In this document: one piece after another, positions 18,520-26,348 of the stretch
How the letters are laid out: each line of letters opens with the position of its first letter
How positions within the stretch are numbered: the first letter of the stretch is position 1
Assembly (NCBI GenBank): GCA_003252455.1
Contig: QKED01000118.1
Location: 1-42,664, forward strand
Direction: 5' to 3'
DNA from: Gammaproteobacteria bacterium
GTDB taxonomy: Bacteria > Pseudomonadota > Gammaproteobacteria > Thiohalomonadales > Thiohalomonadaceae
Length of the DNA stretch: 42,664 nucleotides
The notes under the pieces: generated by a model
Databases searched by the model: none
What the model saw: the letters and a program-made list of their open reading frames with translations, nothing else
What the model was told of the DNA's origin: nothing
Translations under genes and position numbers: made by a program

Positions 18520-19628
18520 TCAATCGCCGCCTGCGCGCACTGCTACGCAAGGAGTTTTTGCAGGTGTGGCGCGACCCTTCGAGTATCGCCATCGCCTTCG
18601 TCCTGCCGGTCTTCCTGCTCTTGCTGTTCGGCTTCGGCGTCTCCATGGATGCCCGCCACGTCCCCCTCGGGGTGGTGGTGGAACGCCCCAGTTCGGTGAG
18701 CGAATCACTGGTCGCGGCGTTTCGCCACTCCGACTATTTCGCCCCACGCCCCTTCCTCTCGCGACAGGCGGGCGAGGCGGCGCTACAGGCCAACCAGGTG
18801 AACGGGTTGCTGATCCTGCCCCAGACGCTCGATGAACAGCTGAGCACGGGCCAGGGCGCAGGCGTGCAACTGCTGCTGAATGGGGTCGACTCCAACTCGG
18901 CGCGCCTGCTCCAGGGCTATGTACGCGGAGTCTTCGAGGGGTGGCTTGCGCGACAGCAGGCAGCGCGCGGTCGCGCGGGGGCTACGGTAGAGGCGCAACC
19001 ACGCATCTGGTTCAACCCGGAGCTGCGCAGTCGCAACTACCTGGTGCCCGGTCTGATGGTGATCAACATGACCCTGGTCGGTGCACTGCTCACCGCCCTG
19101 GTGATGGCGCGCGAGTGGGAGCGTGGCACGCTGGAGGCGCTGATGGTGACCCCGGTGACCCTGCGCGAGATCCTCATCGGCAAGACCCTACCCTATTTCA
19201 CCCTCGGCATGGGCGGCATGCTGCTCTCGGCCGGGCTCTCGATCCTGCTCTTCGAGGTCCCCCTGCGCGGCTCGCTCTGGGCCCTGATCCTCTTCTCGGC
19301 ACTGTTCATGTTGACCGCGCTGGGGATGGGCCTGCTCATCTCGGTGGTGGCGAAGAATCAGTTCGTCGCCGGGATGGCGGCCATCGTCTCGACCTTTCTA
19401 CCCGCCTTTCTCCTCTCCGGTTTCCTCTTCGACATCGACTCCATGCCCTGGGTGGTACAACTGGTGACGCACATCGTCGCCGCACGTTACTTCGTCACCA
19501 TCTTGCAGACGCTGTTCCTCGCCGGGGATGTGTGGGGGGTGATCCTGCCCAACGCCGCGGCCCTCTCGCTGCTCGCGACGCTCTTCTTCGGGTTGGCCCG
19601 GCGCCAACTGCACAAACGCTTGGAGTGA
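18516..19628 (+). CDS. ybhS: ABC-2 permease, YbhS type
   Basis: Membrane subunit of 370 residues. It has one N-terminal helix (residues about 20-40), a periplasmic domain of about 140 residues, then five helices starting near NYLVPGLMVINMTLVGALLTALVMARE. The EWERGTLEALMVTPV motif after that helix is the coupling-helix region typical of ABC-2 type export permeases. Start at ATG 18516 overlaps the ybhF stop by four bases; the longer upstream frame lies entirely inside ybhF. It pairs with YbhR as a heterodimer. Confidence 0.93.
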   Translation: MINRRLRALLRKEFLQVWRDPSSIAIAFVLPVFLLLLFGFGVSMDARHVPLGVVVERPSSVSESLVAAFRHSDYFAPRPFLSRQAGEAALQANQVNGLLILPQTLDEQLSTGQGAGVQLLLNGVDSNSARLLQGYVRGVFEGWLARQQAARGRAGATVEAQPRIWFNPELRSRNYLVPGLMVINMTLVGALLTALVMAREWERGTLEALMVTPVTLREILIGKTLPYFTLGMGGMLLSAGLSILLFEVPLRGSLWALILFSALFMLTALGMGLLISVVAKNQFVAGMAAIVSTFLPAFLLSGFLFDIDSMPWVVQLVTHIVAARYFVTILQTLFLAGDVWGVILPNAAALSLLATLFFGLARRQLHKRLE

Positions 19629-19631
19629 GCC

Positions 19632-20735
19632 ATGTACGCCATCATCGCCCTGGTGCTCAAGGAGTTGCTGGCGCTGCTCAAGGATAAGCGCAGCCGCATG
19701 GTGATCATCGTGCCACCGATCCTGCAGCTGCTGATCTTCGGCTACGCCGCCTCCTTCGACCTCGACCGACTCCCCTATGCGGTGCTCGACCGTGACGGCG
19801 GCGCAGGCGCCCGGGCCCTGCTCGCCGAGATGGCCGGTTCGCCCCACTTCGATGAGCGCTATCGGCTACGCGATGTGGCCGAGGTCGCCCGCCTCATCGA
19901 CCAGCAGGAGGTGCTGATGGTGGTGCAGATCGACCCACAGTTCGAGCGACGCCTGCAGGCGGGCGAGACGGCCCCGGTGCAACTCCTCATCGATGGACGC
20001 AACTCCAACACCGCACAGATCGTGCGTAGCTACGCCACCCAGGTGATCGAGCGCTTCAACAGCGCCTGGGGCGCACGCGCGAGTAGCGTCCCTCTGGCCC
20101 AGCTGGAGCCGCGCAGTTGGTACAACCCCAACCTGGAGAGTCGCTGGTTCTTCATCCCGGGGGTGGTGGGGATCCTCACCCTGGTGGTGACCATGGTCAC
20201 CACCGCCCTCTCGGTGGCGCGCGAGCGCGAGCAGGGCACCTTCGACCAGCTGTTGGTAACGCCGATGCAGCCGCTACAGATCCTCCTCGGCAAGGCGCTG
20301 CCCGGCCTGCTCATCGGACTCATCGAAGGTAGCCTGGTGGTGACCCTCGCGGTGCTCTGGTTCGAGATCCCCCTGCTCGGCTCGCTGGGGGCGCTCTATG
20401 CCACCATCGGCGTCTTTCTCCTCGCCGCGGTCGGGGTGGGTCTGATGATCTCCTCGTTGGTGAGTACCCTACAGCAGGCGCTCCTCGGTGCCTTTCTGTT
20501 CATGGTACCGGCGGTGATCCTCTCGGGCTTCGCCACCCCCATCGCCAACATGCCCGACTGGGTGCAGTGGCTCACTTACATCAATCCGATGCGCTACTAC
20601 CTCATCTGCCTGCGTGGTGTGTTCCTGGAGGCGACCCCGCTCACCGCCCTCTGGCCCCACCTCTGGCCGTTGATGCTCTTCGCTACCGTCAATCTCGGAC
20701 TCGCCGGGTGGCTCTTTCGCCATAAGCTCTATTGA
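19632..20735 (+). CDS. ybhR: ABC-2 permease, YbhR type
   Basis: Second membrane subunit, 367 residues, with the same fold as the preceding one: N-terminal helix, periplasmic domain, five C-terminal helices. VAREREQGTFDQLLVTPMQPLQILLGK is the coupling region. GFATPIANMPDWVQWLTYINPMRYYLICLRGVFL is the conserved end found in this family. It begins three bases after ybhS and ends the operon. The two permeases are clearly paralogous. Confidence 0.93.
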   Translation: MYAIIALVLKELLALLKDKRSRMVIIVPPILQLLIFGYAASFDLDRLPYAVLDRDGGAGARALLAEMAGSPHFDERYRLRDVAEVARLIDQQEVLMVVQIDPQFERRLQAGETAPVQLLIDGRNSNTAQIVRSYATQVIERFNSAWGARASSVPLAQLEPRSWYNPNLESRWFFIPGVVGILTLVVTMVTTALSVAREREQGTFDQLLVTPMQPLQILLGKALPGLLIGLIEGSLVVTLAVLWFEIPLLGSLGALYATIGVFLLAAVGVGLMISSLVSTLQQALLGAFLFMVPAVILSGFATPIANMPDWVQWLTYINPMRYYLICLRGVFLEATPLTALWPHLWPLMLFATVNLGLAGWLFRHKLY

Positions 20736-20832
20736 AAGTGGGCTGATAACACACACCACGTTAGAGTCTATAGGGTGTTTATCGATATCTATTCCACCCC
20801 ATTTCCGACGAATATATTAAGGTATATAGGGG

Positions 20833-20854
20833 CGTGCCATATAGGGGTGGCACG
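20833..20854 (+). terminator. Hairpin downstream of ybhR
   Basis: Seven-base perfect stem CGTGCCA/TGGCACG with an eight-base loop, about 100 bases after ybhR. No T-run follows, so termination activity is uncertain. Confidence 0.35.
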
Positions 20855-20874
20855 ATGCTCGGCGTGACTTTAAC

Positions 20875-20890
20875 AGGGTATATATACCCT
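20875..20890. repeat. Perfect 16-bp palindrome
   Basis: AGGGTATATATACCCT reads identically on both strands. It lies about 210 bases before the predicted hydrogenase transcription start and shares the TATAGGG/CCCTATA flavour of nearby repeats. Could bind a dimeric regulator. Confidence 0.6.
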
Positions 20891-21001
20891 GAAGCGAGAT
20901 AACATCCGACTGTACTAGTAAGTTATAGCCTGCCTTATCTACCCAATTCATTTCCCGTATCTTTTGTATGGTTGTAGCGAGTGAGACATAAATGTGTCCC
21001 A

Positions 21002-21012
21002 TTGTGCGACAA
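21002..21012. promoter_or_regulatory. TTG-N5-CAA element (HupR-type activator site)
   Basis: TTGTGCGACAA fits the TTG-N5-CAA dyad described for the NtrC-family hydrogenase activator HupR of Rhodobacter capsulatus. Its centre is about 91 bases upstream of the predicted transcription start, a normal activator position for sigma-54 promoters. No hupR gene is in the window. Confidence 0.5.
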
Positions 21013-21071
21013 CATACATTAGGAAAACGTAATAAAGACAATAATTTCCGCCATTTTTCAGGACTTGCCGC

Positions 21072-21087
21072 TGGCCTACTCCTTGCA
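21072..21087 (+). promoter_or_regulatory. Sigma-54-type -24/-12 promoter of hupSLCD
   Basis: TGGCCTACTCCTTGCA contains the invariant GG (21073-21074) and GC (21085-21086) exactly ten bases apart, with TGGC and TTGCA both matching consensus. Predicted start near 21098, giving an untranslated leader of about 53 bases before hupS. Confidence 0.68.
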
Positions 21088-21150
21088 CTCGCTCTATATT
21101 CCCTATGGGATATATGTGTCCTCTCAATCCACCCGGGGTAGCGAGTGAAG

Positions 21151-22233
21151 ATGAAAAAGAAAGTCACCACCTTCTACGATGTCATGGAGGCGCGCGGTAT
21201 CTCCCGCCGTGACTTCATGAAGTTCTGCACCACCACTGCCGCCAGCATGGGGCTCGCCTCCAGCATGGTGCCGCAGGTGGTCCACGCCATGGAGAACAAA
21301 CCACGAATCCCGATCCTCTGGATCCACGGCCTGGAGTGCACCTGTTGCTCCGAGTCCTTTATCCGTTCCGCGCACCCGCTCGCCTCCGACGTGGTGCTCT
21401 CCATGATCTCCCTCGACTACGACGACACCCTGATGGCCGCCGCCGGTCACCAGGCCGAGGCGATCCTCGATGAGATCCGCGAGGAGTACAAAGGCAACTA
21501 CATCGTCGCCGTGGAAGGCAACCCGCCGCTCAACAACGATGGCATGTTCTGCATCGTCGGTGGTCGCTCCTTCCTCGACCAGTTGATCGAAGTATCCAAA
21601 GACGCCCTCGCCGTGGTCGCCTGGGGCTCCTGTGCCAGCAACGGCTGCGTGCAGGCCGCCGCGCCCAATCCGACCCAGGCCACGCCGATCAAGAAGGTGA
21701 TCACCGACAAGCCGATCATCAACGTCCCCGGCTGCCCGCCTATCTCCGAGGTGATGACCGGCGTCCTCACCTACATCCTCACCTTCGGCAAGCTGCCCGA
21801 GCTCGACCGCCAGGGCCGTCCGAAGATGTTCTACAGCCAGCGCATCCACGACAAGTGCTACCGCCGTCCGCACTTCGACGCCGGCCAGTTCGTCGAGAAG
21901 TGGGACGACGAAGGGGCACGCAAGGGGTGGTGTCTCTACAAGATGGGCTGCAAGGGGCCGACCACCTACAACGCCTGCTCCAGCATCGGCTTCAACGAGG
22001 GTACCTCCTTCCCGATCAAGTCCGGTCATGGCTGTATCGGCTGTTCGGAGGAGAATTTCTGGGACAACGGGCCCTTCTATGAGCGTCTGACCCACGTCGA
22101 GGGCTTCGGCATCGAGTCCAACGCCGACACCATCGGCATGGGCGTCGCCGCAGGTACCGCCGCCGCCATCGGGGTGCACGCCGTCGCCAGCGCCGGTAAG
22201 CAGCTGACCAAGAAAGACGCAGAGAACACCTGA
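21151..22233 (+). CDS. hupS: [NiFe] uptake hydrogenase, small subunit (six-cysteine type)
   Basis: Electron-transfer subunit of the membrane-bound H2-uptake hydrogenase; 360 residues from ATG 21151 (a GTG six bases earlier is in frame). A Tat signal SRRDFMK is at residues 18-24, with likely cleavage after VHA (46). The proximal-cluster cysteines are C63, C66, C161 and C195, plus C65 and C166. In mature numbering these are 17, 20, 115, 149 and the two extra cysteines 19 and 120 that hold the [4Fe-3S] cluster of oxygen-tolerant enzymes. H233, C236, C261 and C267 fit the distal cluster; C276, C295 and C298 the medial cluster. A C-terminal helix (about 327-346) anchors it to the membrane. First gene of hupSLCD. 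Confidence 0.97.
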   Translation: MKKKVTTFYDVMEARGISRRDFMKFCTTTAASMGLASSMVPQVVHAMENKPRIPILWIHGLECTCCSESFIRSAHPLASDVVLSMISLDYDDTLMAAAGHQAEAILDEIREEYKGNYIVAVEGNPPLNNDGMFCIVGGRSFLDQLIEVSKDALAVVAWGSCASNGCVQAAAPNPTQATPIKKVITDKPIINVPGCPPISEVMTGVLTYILTFGKLPELDRQGRPKMFYSQRIHDKCYRRPHFDAGQFVEKWDDEGARKGWCLYKMGCKGPTTYNACSSIGFNEGTSFPIKSGHGCIGCSEENFWDNGPFYERLTHVEGFGIESNADTIGMGVAAGTAAAIGVHAVASAGKQLTKKDAENT

Positions 22234-22286
22234 GCGCCGCCGCCGAGCCTGGCGCACAACCCCATCTAGAAGAGGTTCGTTGAACG

Positions 22287-24074
22287 ATGAGTACTACTCC
22301 AAACGGTTTTACCCTGGACAATAGCGGTCGCCGCCTGGTGGTCGACCCGGTCACCCGTATCGAGGGCCACCTGCGCTGCGAGGTGAACGTGGACGAGAAC
22401 GGGGTGATCCGCAACGCCGTCTCCTCCGGCACCATGTGGCGCGGCCTGGAGGTGATCTTGAAGGGCCGCGACCCGCGCGACGCCTGGGCCTTCACCCAGC
22501 GCATCTGCGGCGTCTGCACCGGCACCCACGCCCTCACCTCCGTGCGCGCCGTGGAGAACGCCCTCGGCATCACCATCCCCAAGAACGCCAACATCATCCG
22601 CAACCTGATGCAGTTGACGCTCTACGCCCACGACCACCTGGTGCACTTCTACCACCTGCACGCCCTCGACTGGGTCGATGTGGTCAGCGCCCTCTCTGCC
22701 GACCCGCGCAAGACCTCCGAGCTGGCGCAGTCCATCTCCAAGTGGCCTAAGTCCTCCCCCGGCTACTTCGCCGACCTGCAGGCGCGGGTGAAGAAGTTCG
22801 TCGAGTCCGGGCAGCTCGGTCCGTTCAAGAACGGCTACTGGGGCTCCCCCGCCTACAAGCTGCCGCCCGAGGCCAATCTGATGGCCGTGGCGCACTACCT
22901 GGAGGCGCTCGATTTCCAGAAGGAGATCGTCAAGATCCACGCCGTCTTCGGCGGTAAGAACCCCCACCCCAACTGGCTGGTGGGCGGCATGGCGTGTGCC
23001 ATCAACCTGGACGGCGACGGCGCCAACGGCGCGGTGAACATCGAACGTCTGGCACTGGTCGGCTCCATCATCGACCGCACCATCGAGTTCATCGACCAGG
23101 TCTACGTCCCCGACCTGCAGGCCATCGCCTCCTTCTACAAGGATTGGACCTACGGCGGCGGCATCTCCAGTCAGAACCTGCTCTCTTACGGCGACGTCCC
23201 CGGCGTGGCCAACGACTACTCCGCCTCCAGCCTGCTGCTGCCGCGCGGTGCCATCGTCGGTGGCGACCTCTCCACCATCCACGAGGTGGACCTCACCGAC
23301 ATGGAGCAGATCAAAGAGCACGTCACCCACAGCTGGTACAAGTACCCGAACGGCGAGGACGGCCTACACCCCTGGGCCGGTGTCACCGAGCCCCACTTCG
23401 AGCTGGGCCCCAAGACCGTGGGCGACAAGAAGCGCATCGAGGCACTCGACGAAGAGGGCAAGTACTCCTACATCAAGGCCCCGCGCTGGCGCGGTCACGC
23501 CATGGAGGTCGGTCCGCTGGCGCGCTACGTCATCGGCTATGCCCAGGGCAACCCGGAGTTCAAGGAGCCCACCGACAAGCTGCTACGCGACCTCGGTCTG
23601 CCGTTGGAGGCGCTCTTCACCACCCTCGGTCGTACCGCCGCCCGTGGTCTGGAGGCCTCCTGGGCCGCGCACAAGATGCGTTGGTGCTACGACGAGCTCA
23701 TCGCCAACCTCAAGGCGGGCGACAGCGCCACCGCCAACCCCGCCAAGTGGGAGCCCGAGACCTGGCCGAAGGAGTGCCGTGGTGTCGGCTTCACCGAGGC
23801 CCCGCGTGGTGCCCTGGGCCACTGGATCGTGGTCAAGGACGGCAAGATCGACAACTATCAGGCCGTGGTCCCCACCACCTGGAACGCCTCCCCGCGTGAC
23901 GCCGCTGGCAACATCGGCGCCTACGAGGCGGCCCTGCTCAACACCCCGATGGCCGATCCGGAACAGCCGCTGGAGATCCTGCGCACCCTGCACAGCTTCG
24001 ACCCCTGCCTGGCCTGCTCCACCCACGTGATGGCCCCTGACGGCGGTGAGCTGACTCAGATCCGCATCCGCTAA
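22287..24074 (+). CDS. hupL: [NiFe] uptake hydrogenase, large (catalytic) subunit
   Basis: Carries the NiFe(CN)2CO site that splits H2 in the periplasm; exported together with HupS through the Tat system, having no signal of its own. The 595 residues match the family. The N-terminal ligand pair is in [10 protein letters not shown] (C74 and C77). The C-terminal pair is in DPCLACSTH (C574 and C577). The enzyme is made as a precursor; cleavage after H580 would remove the last 15 residues ([15 protein letters not shown]), the job of HupD. It starts 53 bases after hupS with GAGG-type ribosome-binding sequence. Confidence 0.97.
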   Translation: MSTTPNGFTLDNSGRRLVVDPVTRIEGHLRCEVNVDENGVIRNAVSSGTMWRGLEVILKGRDPRDAWAFTQRICGVCTGTHALTSVRAVENALGITIPKNANIIRNLMQLTLYAHDHLVHFYHLHALDWVDVVSALSADPRKTSELAQSISKWPKSSPGYFADLQARVKKFVESGQLGPFKNGYWGSPAYKLPPEANLMAVAHYLEALDFQKEIVKIHAVFGGKNPHPNWLVGGMACAINLDGDGANGAVNIERLALVGSIIDRTIEFIDQVYVPDLQAIASFYKDWTYGGGISSQNLLSYGDVPGVANDYSASSLLLPRGAIVGGDLSTIHEVDLTDMEQIKEHVTHSWYKYPNGEDGLHPWAGVTEPHFELGPKTVGDKKRIEALDEEGKYSYIKAPRWRGHAMEVGPLARYVIGYAQGNPEFKEPTDKLLRDLGLPLEALFTTLGRTAARGLEASWAAHKMRWCYDELIANLKAGDSATANPAKWEPETWPKECRGVGFTEAPRGALGHWIVVKDGKIDNYQAVVPTTWNASPRDAAGNIGAYEAALLNTPMADPEQPLEILRTLHSFDPCLACSTHVMAPDGGELTQIRIR

Positions 24075-24098
24075 TGGCCAGGCCATAGGAGTAGAGCG

Positions 24099-24788
24099 AT
24101 GAGTAATGAACACGAAGAGAAGGTGCTGAGCATCTATGTGTACGAGGCGCCCCTGCGCCTCTGGCACTGGATCAACGCCCTGGCCATCACCGTCCTCGCC
24201 GTTACCGGCTACCTCATCGGGTCCCCCCCCGAGGCGATGATCGGTGAGGCCAGCGAACACTACCGCATGGGCATCATCCGCTTCCTGCACTTCGGTGCCG
24301 GATACGTGCTGCTGTTCGGCTTTATCGGGCGCATCTACTGGGCCTTCGCCGGTAACGAGCACGCCCGCGAGCTGTTCGTGCCCAAGATGTACTCGATCCT
24401 CTGGTGGAAAGAGCTGCTCACCGAGCTGAAGTGGTACCTCTTCCTGACCAAGGAGCCACACAAGTACGTCGGCCACAATCCGCTGGCGCAGTTCGCCATG
24501 TTCTTCATCTTCCTGGTGGGGATGGTGTTCATGATCTGCACCGGTTTCGCCCTCTACAGCGAGGGGGCCGGTGCAGGTACCTGGTCGGCGGTGGCCTTCG
24601 GCTGGGTACGCGACATCTTTCCCAACAGCCAGACCCTGCACACCTGGCACCACCTGGGGATGTGGTACCTGCTCACCTTCGTCATGGCACATGTCTATGT
24701 GGCGATCCGCGAGGACATCATGTCCCGTCAGTCCATCGTCAGCACCATGATCAGCGGCCACCGTCTGTTCAAGGACGACCGGCCATGA
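24099..24788 (+). CDS. hupC: Hydrogenase b-type cytochrome subunit
   Basis: Membrane diheme cytochrome b that passes electrons from HupS to the quinone pool; 229 residues. Four hydrophobic helices are visible: about 20-42, 63-84, 130-155 and 180-202. Histidines suited for heme binding sit at LRLWHWINA in helix 1, FLHFGAGYVLL in helix 2 and TLHTWHHLGMWYLL in helix 4. The start has a GAG-rich ribosome-binding stretch, 24 bases after hupL. The stop overlaps hupD by four bases. Confidence 0.95.
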   Translation: MSNEHEEKVLSIYVYEAPLRLWHWINALAITVLAVTGYLIGSPPEAMIGEASEHYRMGIIRFLHFGAGYVLLFGFIGRIYWAFAGNEHARELFVPKMYSILWWKELLTELKWYLFLTKEPHKYVGHNPLAQFAMFFIFLVGMVFMICTGFALYSEGAGAGTWSAVAFGWVRDIFPNSQTLHTWHHLGMWYLLTFVMAHVYVAIREDIMSRQSIVSTMISGHRLFKDDRP

Positions 24789-25324
24789 GCGAGACCCTGG
24801 TACTCGGCATCGGCAACCTGCTGTGGGCCGACGAGGGCTTTGGCGTGCGCACGGTAGAGCGCTTCAATCAGCTCTACCACGTGCCGCCGGAGGTGCGCCT
24901 GATGGACGGGGGCACCCAGGGGATCTACCTGGTGCAGTACATCATGCAGGCCAGGCGCCTGATCATCTTCGACGCCATCGACTACGGCCTCGCGCCGGGC
25001 AGCATGAAGCTGGTGCGTGACCGTGAGGTACCGTGTTTCATGGGGGCGAAGAAGATGAGCCTGCACCAGACCGGCTTCCAGGAGACCCTGGCCACGGCCG
25101 AGCTGCTGGGGAGCTACCCGCAGGAGATCCTGCTCATCGGCGTGCAACCCGAGGAGCTGGAGGATTACGGCGGGGGGTTGACGCCCACCGTCGAGGCGCA
25201 GGTCGAGCGGGCGATCGAGGTCGCCTGCGAGACGCTGGCGGATTGGGGGCATGAGGTGGTCGCGCGTGGCCCGGCCATGGGCGTCGCCCCCCTTTCACCC
25301 GACGGGCTCGGTCTAGTCGGCTGA
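24785..25324 (+). CDS. hupD: Hydrogenase maturation endopeptidase
   Basis: Cytosolic protease that removes the C-terminal tail of the HupL precursor after nickel insertion; 179 residues. The start MSETLVLGIGNLLWADEGFGVR is diagnostic. Expected nickel ligands are present: E17, D63 (IIFDAIDYG) and H94 (SLHQTGF). The open frame to the left is only the shadow of hupC; the ATG at 24785 overlaps the hupC stop as ATGA. It is the last gene before a terminator-like hairpin; no hupE-K or hyp gene follows. Confidence 0.96.
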   Translation: MSETLVLGIGNLLWADEGFGVRTVERFNQLYHVPPEVRLMDGGTQGIYLVQYIMQARRLIIFDAIDYGLAPGSMKLVRDREVPCFMGAKKMSLHQTGFQETLATAELLGSYPQEILLIGVQPEELEDYGGGLTPTVEAQVERAIEVACETLADWGHEVVARGPAMGVAPLSPDGLGLVG

Positions 25325-25335
25325 ACATGGGCGTT

Positions 25336-25361
25336 TGTCGGGGTCGCGCGTGACCCCGACA
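25336..25361. terminator. Hairpin between hupD and the convergent cNMP-binding gene
   Basis: Perfect ten-base stem TGTCGGGGTC/GACCCCGACA with a six-base loop, 12 bases after the hupD stop and 58 bases after the stop of the opposing gene. It lacks a T-run on the plus strand, so it may act as a bidirectional barrier or with Rho. Confidence 0.6.
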
Positions 25362-25418
25362 GGCCCAGAAACGGACGGGTAGGCGTGGGTGCGAGTTCGA
25401 TCGAACAGGTCGTGCGAG

Positions 25419-25910
25419 CTACTCGGCCGCCTCGGTCTCGGGGTTGCGCGTGTAGAAGCGGTCGCGCTCGGCGAGCATGGTACGCATGCGCCGGGTGAGG
25501 GTGCGCATCAGCGCGATGGCGACGCTCGGATAGGTCATGATGAGCGAGTGGAAACTCTCTGCCGAGATACTCACCAAGCGGGTGTGACCTCTGGCCACGG
25601 CAGAGGCGGAGCGCGGCTCGCCATCGAGCAGGGCGATCTCGCCGAACACCTCCCCCACGCCGAGCAGCTTCACCTCGAAGTCGGCGATGCGGATACTGAT
25701 GGCACCCTCCATCACCAGGTAGCAGGTGTCACCAAACTCCCCCTGGTTGAACAGTACTTCACCCTCTTCGATGAGTACCTCCTCGGTGCGCTCGGCCAGA
25801 CTGGTCAGGTAGTTGGCCGGTACCTCACTGAATAGATCGACCTCCTTGAGGAAGGAGAGGATCTTGATCAGTTCGACAATGTCGTCTTTGACACGCTTGG
25901 TTTCGGTCAT
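25419..25910 (-). CDS. Cyclic-nucleotide-binding domain protein without a DNA-binding domain
   Basis: Small protein (163 residues) with one CRP/PKA-type cNMP-binding beta-roll. The barrel runs from about residue 25 to 125 (VLFNQGEFGDTCYLVMEGAISI, then FGEIALLDGEPRSASA). E91 and R100, which bind ribose and cyclic phosphate in CRP, are both present, so ligand binding is plausible. After the barrel there is only a short helix (ALMRTLTRRMRTMLAERD) and an acidic tail; no helix-turn-helix, kinase or channel part follows. It probably acts through a partner protein. A CRP-like operator lies 50 bases upstream of its start. Confidence 0.88.
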   Translation of the reverse strand: MTETKRVKDDIVELIKILSFLKEVDLFSEVPANYLTSLAERTEEVLIEEGEVLFNQGEFGDTCYLVMEGAISIRIADFEVKLLGVGEVFGEIALLDGEPRSASAVARGHTRLVSISAESFHSLIMTYPSVAIALMRTLTRRMRTMLAERDRFYTRNPETEAAE

Positions 25911-25959
25911 CTCTACGGCCTGCTGGTTGGAATCGGTCAGCGAGAGATGCCCTCTCTCC

Positions 25960-25975
25960 CGTGACTGAAATCACA
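25960..25975. promoter_or_regulatory. CRP/Vfr-like operator
   Basis: CGTGACTGAAATCACA matches the CRP dyad TGTGA-N6-TCACA at nine of ten half-site positions. It lies 50-65 bases before the cNMP-binding gene. A candidate promoter (TTCCCA-N17-TAAGAT, minus strand, 26007 to 25979) would put the operator at the transcription start, suggesting repression; this last point is inference. Confidence 0.5.
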
Positions 25976-26054
25976 AATATCTTACAAAGCGGATGACGGA
26001 ATGGGAATCCGTAGATCTGCTTAGCCCTACAACCCAATATCGAACGACCCACAA

Positions 26055-26330
26055 CTAGCGGAATTGATAGTGTTTGCGGACCGCCTCGATCACCTGCCAA
26101 CGGCAACTCAGATTCGCCGCGAAGGTGACCATGTCACCCGCGCCGAAGCTCACGGGCTCGCCCCCCACTGGGGTGACGATTACCTTACCTTTTAGCAAGA
26201 AGCAGACCTCTTCTTGGTCGTAGTGCCAGGGAAATTCACTCACCTCACACTCCCAGATGGCCCAGTGGCGCACGCCGAGGGCGTCGAGCTGCGCATCGGA
26301 GGGGTGCGACTCGACCAGGATATCGCGCAT
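26055..26330 (-). CDS. Cupin-domain protein (Cupin_3 type)
   Basis: Single cupin barrel of 91 residues: RHWAIWECEVSEFPWHYDQEEVCFLLKGKVIVTPVGGEPVSFGAGDMVTF. The first cupin motif has HYDQEE and the second is GAGDMVTFAANLSCRWQV. The DUF861/Cupin_3 family has such W-x-C-x-x-x-x-F-x-W patterns. Enzyme activity cannot be inferred. The ATG at 26330 has AAGGAG seven bases upstream. It follows the YadH-like permease after 18 bases, and the pair may be cotranscribed. Confidence 0.85.
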   Translation of the reverse strand: MRDILVESHPSDAQLDALGVRHWAIWECEVSEFPWHYDQEEVCFLLKGKVIVTPVGGEPVSFGAGDMVTFAANLSCRWQVIEAVRKHYQFR

Positions 26331-26348
26331 GTGGGGCTCCTTGAGGGG

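Larger units (their letters stand above)
20736..21150 (+). promoter_or_regulatory. Control region between the exporter and hydrogenase operons
   Basis: No gene in these 415 bases, which are much richer in A and T than the flanks. From left to right: TATAGGG at 20769-20775; TATAGGGG at 20825-20832 and again at 20840-20847; a hairpin CGTGCCA (20833-20839) with TGGCACG (20848-20854), which may end the ybhR transcript although it has no U-tract; a perfect 16-base palindrome at 20875-20890; then the TTG-N5-CAA element and the sigma-54-type promoter listed separately. Confidence 0.7.

Noticed and set aside
20848-20864. TGGCACG resembling another sigma-54 -24 box
   Set aside because: The -12 GC is not at the needed ten-base distance from GG; the sequence is part of a hairpin arm.
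25941-25957. GAGAG/CTCTC hairpin before the cNMP-binding gene
   Set aside because: Only a five-base stem in a purine/pyrimidine-rich stretch; likely chance.
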